From Archilochus colubris (lineage: Eukaryota; Chordata; Aves; Apodiformes; Trochilidae): a stretch of DNA of 64,000 nucleotides. The stretch covers positions 10,848,519 through 10,912,518 of the forward strand of contig CM041090.1 of NCBI GenBank assembly GCA_023079485.1. The letters are read 5' to 3'. Below the pieces are notes generated by a model. It ran no database searches. It had not been told where the DNA came from and saw only the letters and a list, made by a program, of their open reading frames with translations. Positions 50,901 through 59,392 of the stretch are shown piece by piece. The translations under genes were made by a program, and so were the position numbers. Each line of letters opens with the position of its first letter. The first letter of the stretch is position 1.

Positions 50901-52365
50901 CACAGAGGCAGGCATGGTCGCAGTTGCTGCTTTCAAGACGAGAGGTAGTGTCTTAGTGGTGATCATAGAAGCTGTGGTTACAGTTTTCTAAGGGAAACAG
51001 AAAATACACTGTAAGAGACAGAGACACTTCGTATCAGACACAACGTGGCCTGTTGAGCCAGAAACAACAGACAGTAAGAGAAAGTAAAGGCAGAACTCAG
51101 TCTATCTACCTAGTCTTCAGACAAGCACATTATCTTACCCCTCTGAAAACTGGATAATTAGAAATTTGGGGCACCTGTTTGGTCTGTTTTAATAATCTGC
51201 AGCATTACAGATTGATTCAAAACAAACTCTCAAGAAGACAACAACCACAAGTGTCAATACTGGCACACATGTATTTTTGGATCTTTTAATTTCATATTAC
51301 TTCCAAAAGTACAGTCAATATCAAACCATTAAAGTGATGGTTTATGAAACATACCAGCAAACTAGCTTCTCACCAAATAAAACTCCTAATTTAAGATAAA
51401 AACGTTATTTACAGAGATCCCCACAATCAGAGGAAGAGGAAAAAACATTTAAAAATTGGTTACTTCAAGAACAAAAATGTATTTTGATTTTGGTATCTCA
51501 AATTTCAGCCATCCAGTTATTTAGCTCTTAACTTTCTTTCCTAACAGGATCCATGAGACTATCCTGAAGCTGCAAGAGTTGATTATTAATCCCTACAGCT
51601 GCAAGCAATTAAGGTTAACTTCTGCGGAATGGGGTGGGTTTTAATATATATGTGACACCAACATTGCTTTAGGCCTGTTTTAAAGAGTGTGGTTTTGTAT
51701 CAGACAGAAGAGGAAACTGTTTTCTTACATTTTGCTTGCAGATACAGTGAGCATTATGTTAGTCTTTTAAGAATAACATATTTTAATCATACACCTCATA
51801 CAGTGCATGTAAAGTCTTCACTGTTTCTTGAAACCTACTGGATATGGACAATCATTCATGAAGCTCTGGAAAAGACAGGTGTGTTTGCTAAACTTTCTTT
51901 TACTTTTAAAGATGACATTGCCATCATCCTTTTCTGAAACTTTTTTTTTTAACTGAAGTAGGAGGTTATTGCTGTAAAAGGCACAAAACCCACAGGTACC
52001 TAGGTGCAGAAGGAGAAATTATCATGGGTATGCTAAAAGGTGTAAGTGCAAGTTTTTAATTTGCTCTACACACCTTTATTTGAGTTTTTGGTTGGTTTGT
52101 TTCTTTTTGGTTTGTTTTGCAGTGAACATTCAGCAAAGCAAATAATTATTGTAGAGATTTTTACCTGTGATCCAATCACGTTTGGAGAGGGTGCAGTAGA
52201 CTGCTGCTGCTGTTGATGGTGATGTTGCTGTAGTTGTTGTAGTGGTTGTGGCTGTGCTGTCTGTAGCTTGTTTTCTGACTGTGCCAATGGCTGTATTTGG
52301 AACTTGCTGTCTGGCTGCTCCTGCTTCACTATCAAATTCTTTCGAAGCTGTTCCACCACTCTTTT
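29714..52365 (-). CDS. PHF21A: PHF21A (BHC80) PHD finger protein 21A, 5' end beyond the window
   Basis: PHF21A is a nuclear subunit of the LSD1-CoREST-HDAC (BHC) repressor complex, and its PHD finger binds histone H3 unmethylated at lysine 4. Thirteen exons on the minus strand, joined in frame, give 628 residues, corresponding to about residue 53 to the end of the 680-residue human form. In order they encode a Q/H-rich stretch (residues 36-55 of this partial protein), a long Thr/Val/Pro-rich region, a basic block (KRQERKRR), an AT-hook (core GRP at 378-380), a C4HC3 PHD finger (Cys/His at 440, 443, 452, 455, 460, 463, 478, 481), a coiled coil (about 510-580) and a Ser/Thr/Asn-rich tail. A 23-nt microexon at 40,844-40,866 can replace the AT-hook exon. 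The N-terminal coding exons were searched for in 52.4-64 kb and not found, so they must lie to the right of the window. All splice sites are GT-AG, with no disabling change. Confidence 0.95.
29969..31838 (-). other. PHF21A intron, 1.9 kb
   Basis: Borders are a GT donor (ACA|GTGAGT) and a TGCAG acceptor in minus-strand sense. No repeat family, RNA gene or hidden exon was recognised. Confidence 0.8.
31839..31942 (-). CDS. PHF21A: PHF21A exon: coiled coil
   Basis: Encodes [18 protein letters not shown] and onward, a charged heptad-rich segment typical of the coiled coil after the PHD finger. The first codon (Ala) is split with the preceding exon. Confidence 0.95.
32253..32328 (-). CDS. PHF21A: PHF21A exon after the PHD finger
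   Basis: Encodes [19 protein letters not shown] followed by YIAYKA. The exon is 76 nt and leaves one base for the next codon. The segment matches the region immediately after the PHD finger in the mammalian protein. Confidence 0.95.
32329..33830 (-). other. PHF21A intron, 1.5 kb
   Basis: GT-AG borders (CAG|GTATTG and TTTTAG|ATG). A/T-rich, with no repeat or exon recognised. Confidence 0.8.
33831..33986 (-). CDS. PHF21A: PHF21A exon: complete PHD finger
   Basis: One exon of exactly 52 codons holds the whole C4HC3 PHD finger, from [11 protein letters not shown] to WICPKCQDQ. All eight zinc ligands are present. Both ends are in phase 0, so the domain can be joined in frame to either the AT-hook exon or the microexon. 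Confidence 0.97.
35158..35943 (+). mobile_element. Solo LTR of an endogenous retrovirus, ERVL-like
   Basis: The element starts TGTCCTGG and ends CTGACA (TG...CA), and is flanked by a perfect 5-bp target duplication, CAGAC, at 35,153-35,157 and 35,944-35,948. A 5-bp duplication fits ERVL-type integration. A second copy lies at 58,113-58,956. An ATTAAA signal lies near the 3' end. No gag, pol or env sequence is attached, so it is a recombined solo LTR. It lies antisense to PHF21A. Confidence 0.9.
38911..38996. repeat. Two-copy tandem duplication, period 45 bp
   Basis: The copies at 38,911-38,952 and 38,956-38,996 both start AATAGTCTA and end GAGCACTTTG, with scattered differences. It is intronic and A/T-rich. 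Confidence 0.75.
39255..39420 (+). repeat. Possible ancient CR1-like remnant
   Basis: The stretch 'GAAAAAGACCCCCACC...ATCCAGTCC' resembles the conserved 3' region of old amniote CR1 elements. Similarity is weak and was judged by eye only. Confidence 0.3.
40591..40754 (-). CDS. PHF21A: PHF21A exon: AT-hook and Pro/Ser-rich linker
   Basis: Begins with GT, completing the Gly of RKRGRPPKYN (the AT-hook, a minor-groove DNA-binding motif). It continues through [12 protein letters not shown] to LPSPSSTD and ends in phase 0 before the PHD exon. It is preceded in sense by a very long T-rich tract. Confidence 0.95.
40755..40843 (-). promoter_or_regulatory. 89-nt spacer with T-rich tract between alternative exons
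   Basis: In minus-strand sense the spacer runs from the microexon donor (GTATGT) to the AT-hook exon acceptor (ATGTAG). Most of it (40,779-40,831) is T-rich, a strong pyrimidine tract. A spacer this short leaves little room to splice both exons in series. Confidence 0.6.
40844..40866 (-). CDS. PHF21A: PHF21A alternative 23-nt microexon
   Basis: In minus-strand sense the sequence reads ATGCTAG|CC AAT GAG ... CCA AAG|GTATGT, with good acceptor and donor. Joined to the preceding exon (...TRKR + G) it encodes ANEDHWPK and then runs in phase 0 into GDIHEDFC of the PHD exon. As I recall, mammalian PHF21A has an isoform with a near-identical peptide (ANEEHWPK) in place of the AT-hook segment, used in neurons. 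The 46-residue difference between the 680- and 634-residue human forms equals 54 codons minus 8, exactly the exchange predicted here. Confidence 0.88.
40867..43151 (-). other. PHF21A intron upstream of the microexon, 2.3 kb
   Basis: No transposon recognised. Just before the microexon acceptor the sense strand has a UGC (40,870-40,872) after a pyrimidine-rich run, the arrangement typical of exons activated by the neuronal factor SRRM4. Confidence 0.55.
43152..43212 (-). CDS. PHF21A: PHF21A exon before the AT-hook switch
   Basis: Encodes [20 protein letters not shown] plus the first base (G) of the next codon. That base becomes Gly with the AT-hook exon (G+GT) or Ala with the microexon (G+CC). 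Confidence 0.95.
43655..43734 (-). CDS. PHF21A: PHF21A exon: basic block
   Basis: Encodes (E)[19 protein letters not shown] and AVFEPE, with a KRQERKRR cluster that could serve as a nuclear localisation signal (inference). Confidence 0.95.
44429..44480 (-). CDS. PHF21A: PHF21A small exon, 52 nt
   Basis: Encodes [17 protein letters not shown] plus one base. It is conserved with the mammalian protein, between the Pro/Lys-rich segment and the basic block. Confidence 0.93.
44481..45577 (-). other. PHF21A intron, 1.1 kb
   Basis: GT-AG borders. No repeat or exon recognised. Confidence 0.75.
45578..45676 (-). CDS. PHF21A: PHF21A exon: Pro/Lys-rich segment
   Basis: Encodes 33 codons, [20 protein letters not shown] then [13 protein letters not shown], in phase 0 at both ends. 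Confidence 0.95.
45677..46526 (-). other. PHF21A intron, 0.85 kb
   Basis: GT-AG borders. No repeat or exon recognised. Confidence 0.75.
46527..46823 (-). CDS. PHF21A: PHF21A exon: Pro/Val/Thr-rich region
   Basis: Encodes 99 codons from [19 protein letters not shown] to SKPNIEKQ, in phase 0 at both ends. The segment is probably disordered and belongs to the region N-terminal to the AT-hook. Confidence 0.95.
48050..48885 (-). mobile_element. Old, diverged CR1 LINE fragment
   Basis: The plus strand shows the inverted CR1 3' region ('AACCTCCTGCTC...CAGGTTGCTTAGGGC...CCAAGGATGG'). Toward the right come the conserved reverse-transcriptase end motifs, such as GGTATCACCCACAAAC. Many substitutions mark it as older than the CR1 copies at 7.3, 13.2 and 54 kb. 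It has the same orientation as PHF21A. Confidence 0.8.
48205..48229. repeat. (ATATT)n microsatellite
   Basis: About four and a half copies of a five-base A/T unit lie inside the old CR1. Confidence 0.8.
48969..49055 (-). CDS. PHF21A: PHF21A exon with tandem NAGNAG acceptor
   Basis: Encodes (Q)[19 protein letters not shown] to NFLPQ. The acceptor reads TTGCAGCAG, so splicing can include or skip one CAG (right edge 49,055 or 49,052), adding or removing one Gln with no frame change. Confidence 0.93.
49056..50732 (-). other. PHF21A intron, 1.7 kb
   Basis: GT-AG borders (TTG|GTAAGC donor). A/T-rich, no repeat or exon recognised. Confidence 0.75.
50733..50987 (-). CDS. PHF21A: PHF21A exon: Thr/Val-rich region
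   Basis: Encodes 85 codons, [19 protein letters not shown] to [11 protein letters not shown], in phase 0 at both ends. Confidence 0.95.
50988..52164 (-). other. PHF21A intron, 1.2 kb
   Basis: GT-AG borders (CAG|GTAAAA and CCTTAG). No repeat or exon recognised. Confidence 0.75.
52165..52365 (-). CDS. PHF21A: PHF21A exon: start of the in-window part, Q/H-rich
   Basis: Encodes 67 codons beginning [19 protein letters not shown]. It includes the tract [13 protein letters not shown], whose Gln/His length and order differ from the mammalian protein. The exon before it (human residues 1 to about 52) is not in the window. Confidence 0.95.
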
Positions 52366-53996
52366 CTAACAGGTAAACAAAACCAGAATCAGAAATTATA
52401 CCAGTTATTTAGCTGCAGATACTAGAGAAGAGAATAACACCTTAAGTTTAATTTATTTCATGTATATAAAACACTGCTCAGAAGCTTACTGGGATTTCTC
52501 TTTTTAGAACATTAAACATTGGTATTATCTAATGAACAGACAGTCAAAACAGGTTACAGAGGAGAGTTGCTGCCCAGCAGAGTGACCTTATTACTATCCT
52601 TGCAGAAACCCACCTATCCAAATTCAGCCTATTCACAAATGCCTGCAAGACCTCATTAATTTATGTTTATGAGACTTGTGAGCATTCATATTCAAACCTT
52701 CTGTCTCCTTTAAACCTGCACCATTTCCACAGTAACAAAAAAGGACTTCAGGTTAAACTCAAGGCTGACTTGAAGGCAACAGGTATGACACTTTGTGCCA
52801 AGCATCTAAACTGAGTGGTGAGACAACCAGATTGAGTGCAAAGTGGGGAATGGGAAAGGCAGGAGTTGTGTTGTAACTCCTAAATATTGTCACCTGAAAT
52901 AAAATCAAATAGGGCTTCCTACCTGGGAAGGAAGCTGCAGAGATCTGTTTCTCCAAGCTAAAAGGCTTCGTATTACATTAAAACTTCCAGGAAAAGTTTT
53001 AAATTATATTAAAAGATGTTTCTTTCCTGCTAGCTGTTGTCTATTTTTATACATACCATGTTGCCTCACTGGTAACAAAGGCTCACAATTTATACTCCTA
53101 TTATACTTCAGTTCAGATGAGGGTGAAAAACACCACTAGACATTTTTTTTATTTTGTAGGTCTGATAGAAAACTGGCATTTTTTTCTGAACTCCAACTAC
53201 CCCCAAAATAATTCAGCTTTAAAAATATTTAGGTATTTTCTTAAGATCCATTGTTCAAGAGGATACACACACTGTACAAGTGTTACACAACGAGGTGAGC
53301 TTGGGAGGAGGACAGATGGGTCAACAGACATGGAAAGGGCTCGACTTAGAAAGCTCTAGTGGAAGCCTAATGGCCAGAAAACCTCTACCAGAGACAGGTA
53401 GTGACAGAGTAAGCTGCTTCCTTACACAGAAAGGAAAAGAAAACAGAAACAAAACATTCTGACAATATAAAATACTAAAATTTTTGTTCTGAATCATTAA
53501 GACAAAGTACAAACCAGAGACGGAATAAAGAAAAAAATAAATCCAGCTGTTTACAGTGAACTGAAACAATTTTCCCCCTCAAATTTCTTTAACACAGGAT
53601 TTTGAATCTCTGAGCTAACAAAATACCTGTTCTCTGCATTGTTCCTTCTGTATATTTTACACTTTTGGTTCTGAGTATCTTGCTTATGATAAGTTAAAGC
53701 AGCACACACACTGCCTCACACACTGAATGTCTACCTCTATCCCAAAAGAAGATTTGAAAAGGTGCAAGTTCCTAAATTGGCAGATTTAAGGACTAGAACT
53801 TTGAAAAGTCAAATAAAACAACCCCCTCTGTTTCAAAAGATTGAAATGGGTGAGCTCATGAACAATCCTTTTGCAAAAGACTGAACTCAGCAAGTCAGAG
53901 GTGTACATGGGGACTGCCCAGCTTCCATAAACCCTGACCAGGGATACATACTCCTGCTGGAGCCAGGGAACAGGCCTATCCTCACTGGATATTCAT

Positions 53997-54735
53997 AAAA
54001 TCATAGAATCACAGAATTGGCTGGGTTGGAAGGAACCTCAGAGATCATCAAGTCCAACCCTTGATCCACTCCCGCTGCGGTTCCCAGCCCATGGCACTGA
54101 GTGCCACATCCAGTCTCTTGAAATATCTCCAGACACGGAGAATCCACTACTTCCCTGGGCAGCCCATTCCAATGGCTGATCACTCTCTCCGTAAAGAAAT
54201 TCTTTCTAATATCCAACCTAAACCTCCCCTGGCACAACTTGAGACCCTGCCCTCTTGTCTTGCTGAGAGTTGCCTGGGAAAAGAGCCCAACCCCCCCCTG
54301 GCTCCAACCTCCTTTCAGGGAGTTGTAGAGAGTGATGAGGTCTCCCCTGAGCCTCCTCTTCTCCAGCCTCAACACCCCAGCTCCCTCAGCCCTTCCTCAC
54401 AGGACTTGTGCTGGATCCCTTCACAGCCTCCTTGCTCTTCTCTGGACCTGCTCCAGCACCTCAATCTCCTTCCTGAGCTGAGGGGCCCAGAACTGGACAC
54501 AGGACTCAAGCTGTGGCCTCACCAGGGCTGAGCACAGGGGCAGAATCCCTTCCCTGGACCTGCTGGCCACGCTGTTCCTGATCCAGGCCAGGATGCCATT
54601 GGCCTTCTTGGCCACCTGGGCACACTGCTGGCTCATGTTCAGCTTCCTGTCAATCCAGACTCCCAGGTCCCTTTCTGCCTGGCTGCTCTCCAGCCATTCT
54701 GTCCCCAGCCTGTAGCGCTGCATGGGGTTGTTGTG
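53997..54735 (-). mobile_element. CR1 LINE 3' fragment in a PHF21A intron
   Basis: The left end shows the inverted CR1 terminus (TCATAGAATCACAGAATTGG). The minus strand encodes fragments of the last part of ORF2 (the [20 protein letters not shown] and [20 protein letters not shown] regions), with breaks. It shares its subfamily with the fragment at 13,166-13,416. Confidence 0.92.
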
Positions 54736-55854
54736 GCCAATTCAAGGAGTTTGCTAATGGACAAGCAACAGGTCTAGTTTACACTGCACCCAGCAAAGTG
54801 CTAAAAGCTGTTAAAGCCTAAAAGCCATAAATTGTTTGTTCCTTTCTAGAACAAGGAAATAATATAAGGGTAGAAGGCATTTTTCTAATTTAGATACTTC
54901 GCATAGTTAAAAGGCCCATGTTTATCAGATCATTCATACATGCAGTAGCTGAACAATTATTCAAAATCACATTTTGAAAAGATAAACCATATTAACATGC
55001 AAATCAAACTGCCATGTCAGCAAGCAGATACAAGAGCTGAAAAAGCACTTTCAGGGAGTAGCCTAAGGGGGAGGAGAGGAGAACAGAGCAAAGTATTGGA
55101 CAAGAAGTAACACAACATGCCAATGGAATACCTGCCAAAAAATGCACTGCACAGGAAGATAAACAATTACTGTACCCGGCATGAACAGGAAGGGAGGTTT
55201 TGTCTTCCACTGCTGCCTGTATGAAATTCAGCAATAATGGTTCTCTTTTACTGATTACCCATCTGGAGAAATCCCAGAAATCAGCAGCAATGGCCCAAGA
55301 ATTCACTTCCATCTTGTTCTTTATGATGGGAGGGGGAACATTAGTGAAAGGATTAAAAAAAATACTAATAAAGACAGTGAGAAAGAGAGAAGAGAGAGAG
55401 ATGCAGGATGGACAAGTCCTTCACCATGCTGCAACAGGAGGGTAAGAGCCAGAGAGGATGGGAGCAGGAGTGAGGGGAGTCACATTGCATTCACATGTTT
55501 CACCCCCAGGCCTTGCAGCCCGCAGAGCTGAGAAAAAACAGGACTGGAGAACAAATTTTTTTAGTGCTTTGCAGAAAAACGGAGGCTCAGCATATCTGCC
55601 ACAAGATGGATAACATGAGTGGAAAAACAGTGTTGCTCTGGAAGTCTGCACTAGCCTGTTGAAGTCTGCTGAGAGCTGCCTGGCAGCAGCATATCCTGCC
55701 ATCCATATCCATGATGCAGATATTAAATTGGAAGAAACATCGAATGTTTTTAAGATTTAGAAAGTAAAACTGAAGTTTGCAGTGCATGCTAATTGCTTAC
55801 CCAGTTTACTAAAGCTACTTCTACCAACTGTCAGTAAAAATACCACACTGAAAT

Positions 55855-56238
55855 TACAGAAATAATTTTACTATCTGAAAAACTGTTGGGATTATCTGTT
55901 AGTCCTCTATAAAGAGGGACTCTGAACAACAGATTCCAGAATTACTTAATTAGTGACATCAAGGCTGCAACAACACAGGAACTAAGAGCAGATCCTTGAC
56001 AGTTTCAACACTGCCCTTTGACACCTCAGGCTCCTCTGCTGGAACTTAAAACTACAGAAATAATTTTACTATCTGAAAAACTGTTGGGATTATCTGTTAG
56101 TACTTTATAAAGAGGGACTCTGAACAGCATATTCCAGAATTAATTTATTAGTGACACCAAGGTTGCACCTACACAGGAACTAAGAGCAGATCCTTGACAT
56201 TTTCAATGCTGACACCTCAGGCTCCTCTGCTGGAGCTG
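55855..56238. repeat. Two-copy tandem duplication, about 195-bp unit
   Basis: Copies lie at about 55,855-56,047 and 56,053-56,238. Both start TACAGAAATAATTTTACTAT and end at a CTCAGGCTCCTCTGCTGGA motif. They differ by scattered substitutions and a short deletion in the second copy. No coding or transposon signature. Confidence 0.85.
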
Positions 56239-57984
56239 CTGCTCTGCTTCACACGTGTCTGTCCATGGCAATATCAGCACATTCTTGTTTAAACAGGGGA
56301 TTAAATAAGAGGGCAGCTTGAAAGAAACTCTTATCTATTGTCAGACTTTACTAGAACTGTGTTTTAACATTGTTCTTAAGTTATTTGACTGTTCTTAATA
56401 AATCCTGAAGGTGGTTTGTACTGCAGAAAGTACAGTCTGTACAACTGAAAACTGCCAAACATGGTATAAAGTCGTAGCTATGTGCCTTAGCAACTGAGTA
56501 TCAGTGAGACTGAGGTTATCTAAATGTACCACAGAACTCTTAAAGAAATATTCCTAATTCTTTAAATGTAATAATTGTATTTTTTCCTTCCCATTTTTAA
56601 GAGTATTTAATTCTTACTGAAAAATTCATAAATTTTATAATTGACATTAATTCTATCATAAACATATAATCATAAACACAACAGCGTTCTGCATAGCTCT
56701 AGCCATCCCTGCATTCCTAAAATATAGGAATTTATTTTCCTGCAACATTACAAATGTATGAAAAGCATCTTGGCTTACTGAACTCTCCTCACAGACAAAT
56801 GCAAATCCTCTCCTTACACGCAGAACACACACAAAAAACATAATAATCACATCTTTTCTTCCAAACTGTATTCTACCTGAGAAGTAATTGCCAGCCCCCT
56901 GCAATGGTTACTATCAGACTACTTCAAATCCCATTTGTTGAACTGTGCCCTGTAAGCATGCTACATCATCTCAGAGCTCTTGCTGTCTTGGCATCTTTAT
57001 CCCTAATCTCATCAAGAACCATTTACACCACAGAGTTCACAGAGCCCTAAACATTTTATATGACCTTGTCTTGAAGGTAATAATTGTAATCAATACTGTG
57101 ACATTTAGCAACACCACTTTCTCATTCATGCCACCAACCAGATCCTAACACAGCATTAGAAGATTATTTTGGTTTGATTAAACAGAAAATCTGCCTCTAT
57201 GTCTTTGGGTGTCAAAAGCTGTCTTCTCTGTGCATACAAAAAACTATGATGAATATGTTGCTATAAGATAAGGAATGTCCTTGGAGCAAACTCATTAAGG
57301 TTTAAGTATAACATTATTATTTAAGCATTATTTCCATCTTAATCAATCAATCTGTAACAAAGTAGTTCTCAGAGTAGAGAACTACTCTGAGAATAGATCC
57401 CTCACTTTATTTGGAAATGCTTTTTCTTCTTCATCCAGGAAACACTCAGAAAAGCACACATAGCTAAAGGAGGACCTGTTTTTTAAACTTCAAAATATAA
57501 GTCTTCTGAAAATGAGAGAGAAAAGGCAAAGTACTGAACAGCCCTGCAATTCATACCTTTTGCATCACAAAAAGAGAGATGATGTAACTGAATTGCTCAA
57601 CTGCCCATTTGCTACTGCTTAAAAGGTGATATAAACTGGCACCTGTATCTTTCAGACAGAAAAGACTCTCTCTGGGCAGGGGTTCTTGAATGCTGAATGA
57701 GAACACAGCAGTGGGACTGGAAGACGACCTCCATCTCAAACTAGAATGCCTCACTGAAAAGGCCTGAGCACTGAAATGAGCACCCTTTCTTGTTACAGCT
57801 TAATAACTTCATTGTATTTTTTAAGGCTTTGCTAAACAAATAGATACCTTAACCATACCCAGTCAATGGCTGCATTGCAAACACAACAGTAACTATCTCT
57901 GAGAGCATGTTTGGCATTTAGCACACTGAAAACTGGCATTTATCCCACTGAAAAAATGGCTAAAAGATGCACAATACAAGGACT

Positions 57985-58098
57985 TACACGTCTAAAACCT
58001 GGGCTAGTGTAAGGTGTCCCTGCCAATGGCAAGGGGCTTGGAACCACATGATCTTTAAGGTCCCTTCTAACCCCAAACCATTCTGTGATCCTTTAAAA
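57985..58098 (+). mobile_element. CR1 LINE 3' tail, plus orientation
   Basis: The motif 'GGTCCCTTCTAACCCCAAACCATTCTGTGATCC' is split here as GGTCCCTTCTAACCCC then AAACCATTCTGTGATCC, the CR1 3' end. The solo LTR at 58,113 lies just downstream. Confidence 0.75.
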
Positions 58099-58112
58099 AG
58101 GCCTTGCAGAAC

Positions 58113-58956
58113 TGTCCTGGTTTGGGCCAGGATAAAGGTGATTTTCTGTCTTGTACTTTTGATTTCAGCTCAGTCTCTTGTAAGTAGCTGCACTTGCTGA
58201 AATTAACAGCAAGTTTCTCAGTCAGTGTCTGCTCCTAGGACTGATAACACTCGATGTTTATAGTTACTTCTAGAGACTGGTGTGCAGAGCCAAGGGCACT
58301 GCTCAGCTCTGAAGAACATTTTACCCTCCAGAAGGAATAAAGAGGTCCCACCTGCAGCCTCCTTTGGGGAGGAACAGACAACATAGATACCAGAACAGAC
58401 CAAACAGAGTATTCCATCCCATACACCTCATACTCAGGATAAATTTCAGGGATCACAAGGGCCAAGCCAGATTTCCTGCTTCCAGCTTCCAGCCTTCCTG
58501 CCTTTCCTGCTTCCCGTCCTTCACCCGTTTTCTGTTCTGTTCACCCGTTCTCTGTTTCCTTGGGCATCCTGGGAGGATTCCATCCATTCCTCTGCCTGTG
58601 GTTCTGATCCATCCCAGCCCATATCTGTGTGTTCCTGCCTCCAGCTCCCGACTGCTGCTGACTCCAGGATTCCAGCCTGGACTTTCCCAGGGCTGCCCTG
58701 CAGCCTCGGTGGTGACGTGAGAGTTATTGGGAGGAAAGGGGGGAGGAACGTGGTATCCATTTTCCTGTATATTTCTATATATTTAGTAATTTTTCTTATT
58801 TATCATTACTGTTTCATTAAAGTTGTGTAGTTTAGTTTCCAACCCATCAGTCTCTCTCCCTTATTCTCTCTCTTTTCTTTATTAAGGAGGAGAGAGAGAT
58901 TAATAGAGAGTGTCTGGTACTCAGTTTAATTGCCAGGCCAGTGTTAAACCCTGACA
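58113..58956 (+). mobile_element. Solo LTR, second copy of the 35-kb family
   Basis: Starts TGTCCTGG and ends CTGACA, with a perfect 5-bp target duplication, AGAAC, at 58,108-58,112 and 58,957-58,961. Highly similar to 35,158-35,943 but 58 bp longer overall, with two extra segments around 58,526-58,612. Same orientation as the first copy and antisense to PHF21A. No internal retroviral genes. Confidence 0.9.
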
Positions 58957-59139
58957 AGAACACATCAGGGGAACCAAATGCCACAATGTAAGATAAACTG
59001 AGCAACACACACTGATGAGCCCTAGAGACAGTAAATTTTGGTAAGCCCTGAATTAGTGAGCTTGTTTTGCAGTCTTAGTATCTTTAATACAATTACTAAA
59101 CACAGCGTAGAGTTCCTTGTATAAACTGGAACTCAAGTG

Positions 59140-59392
59140 ATGGTAAGAAATGGCCTCAGGCTGTGCCAGGGAAGGTTCAGACTGGGTATTAGGAAAATTC
59201 TTCACTGAAATGGTTGTCAGGGACTGGAACAGGCTGCCTAGGGAAATGGTTGAGTTACCATCCCTGCAGGTCCTTCACAGATGTGTGGATGTTGTACTTA
59301 AGGACATGGTGGACTTGGCAGTGTTGGGTGAACAGTTGGACTTTATATTCTTACAGGTCTTTTCCTACCAAAAAGATTCTATGATTCTTTAT
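59140..59392 (+). mobile_element. CR1 LINE 3' fragment, plus orientation
   Basis: The plus strand encodes the degraded end of CR1 ORF2 ([20 protein letters not shown]) and closes with the terminal motif GATTCTATGATTCT near 59,380. It lies opposite in sense to PHF21A. Confidence 0.85.
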
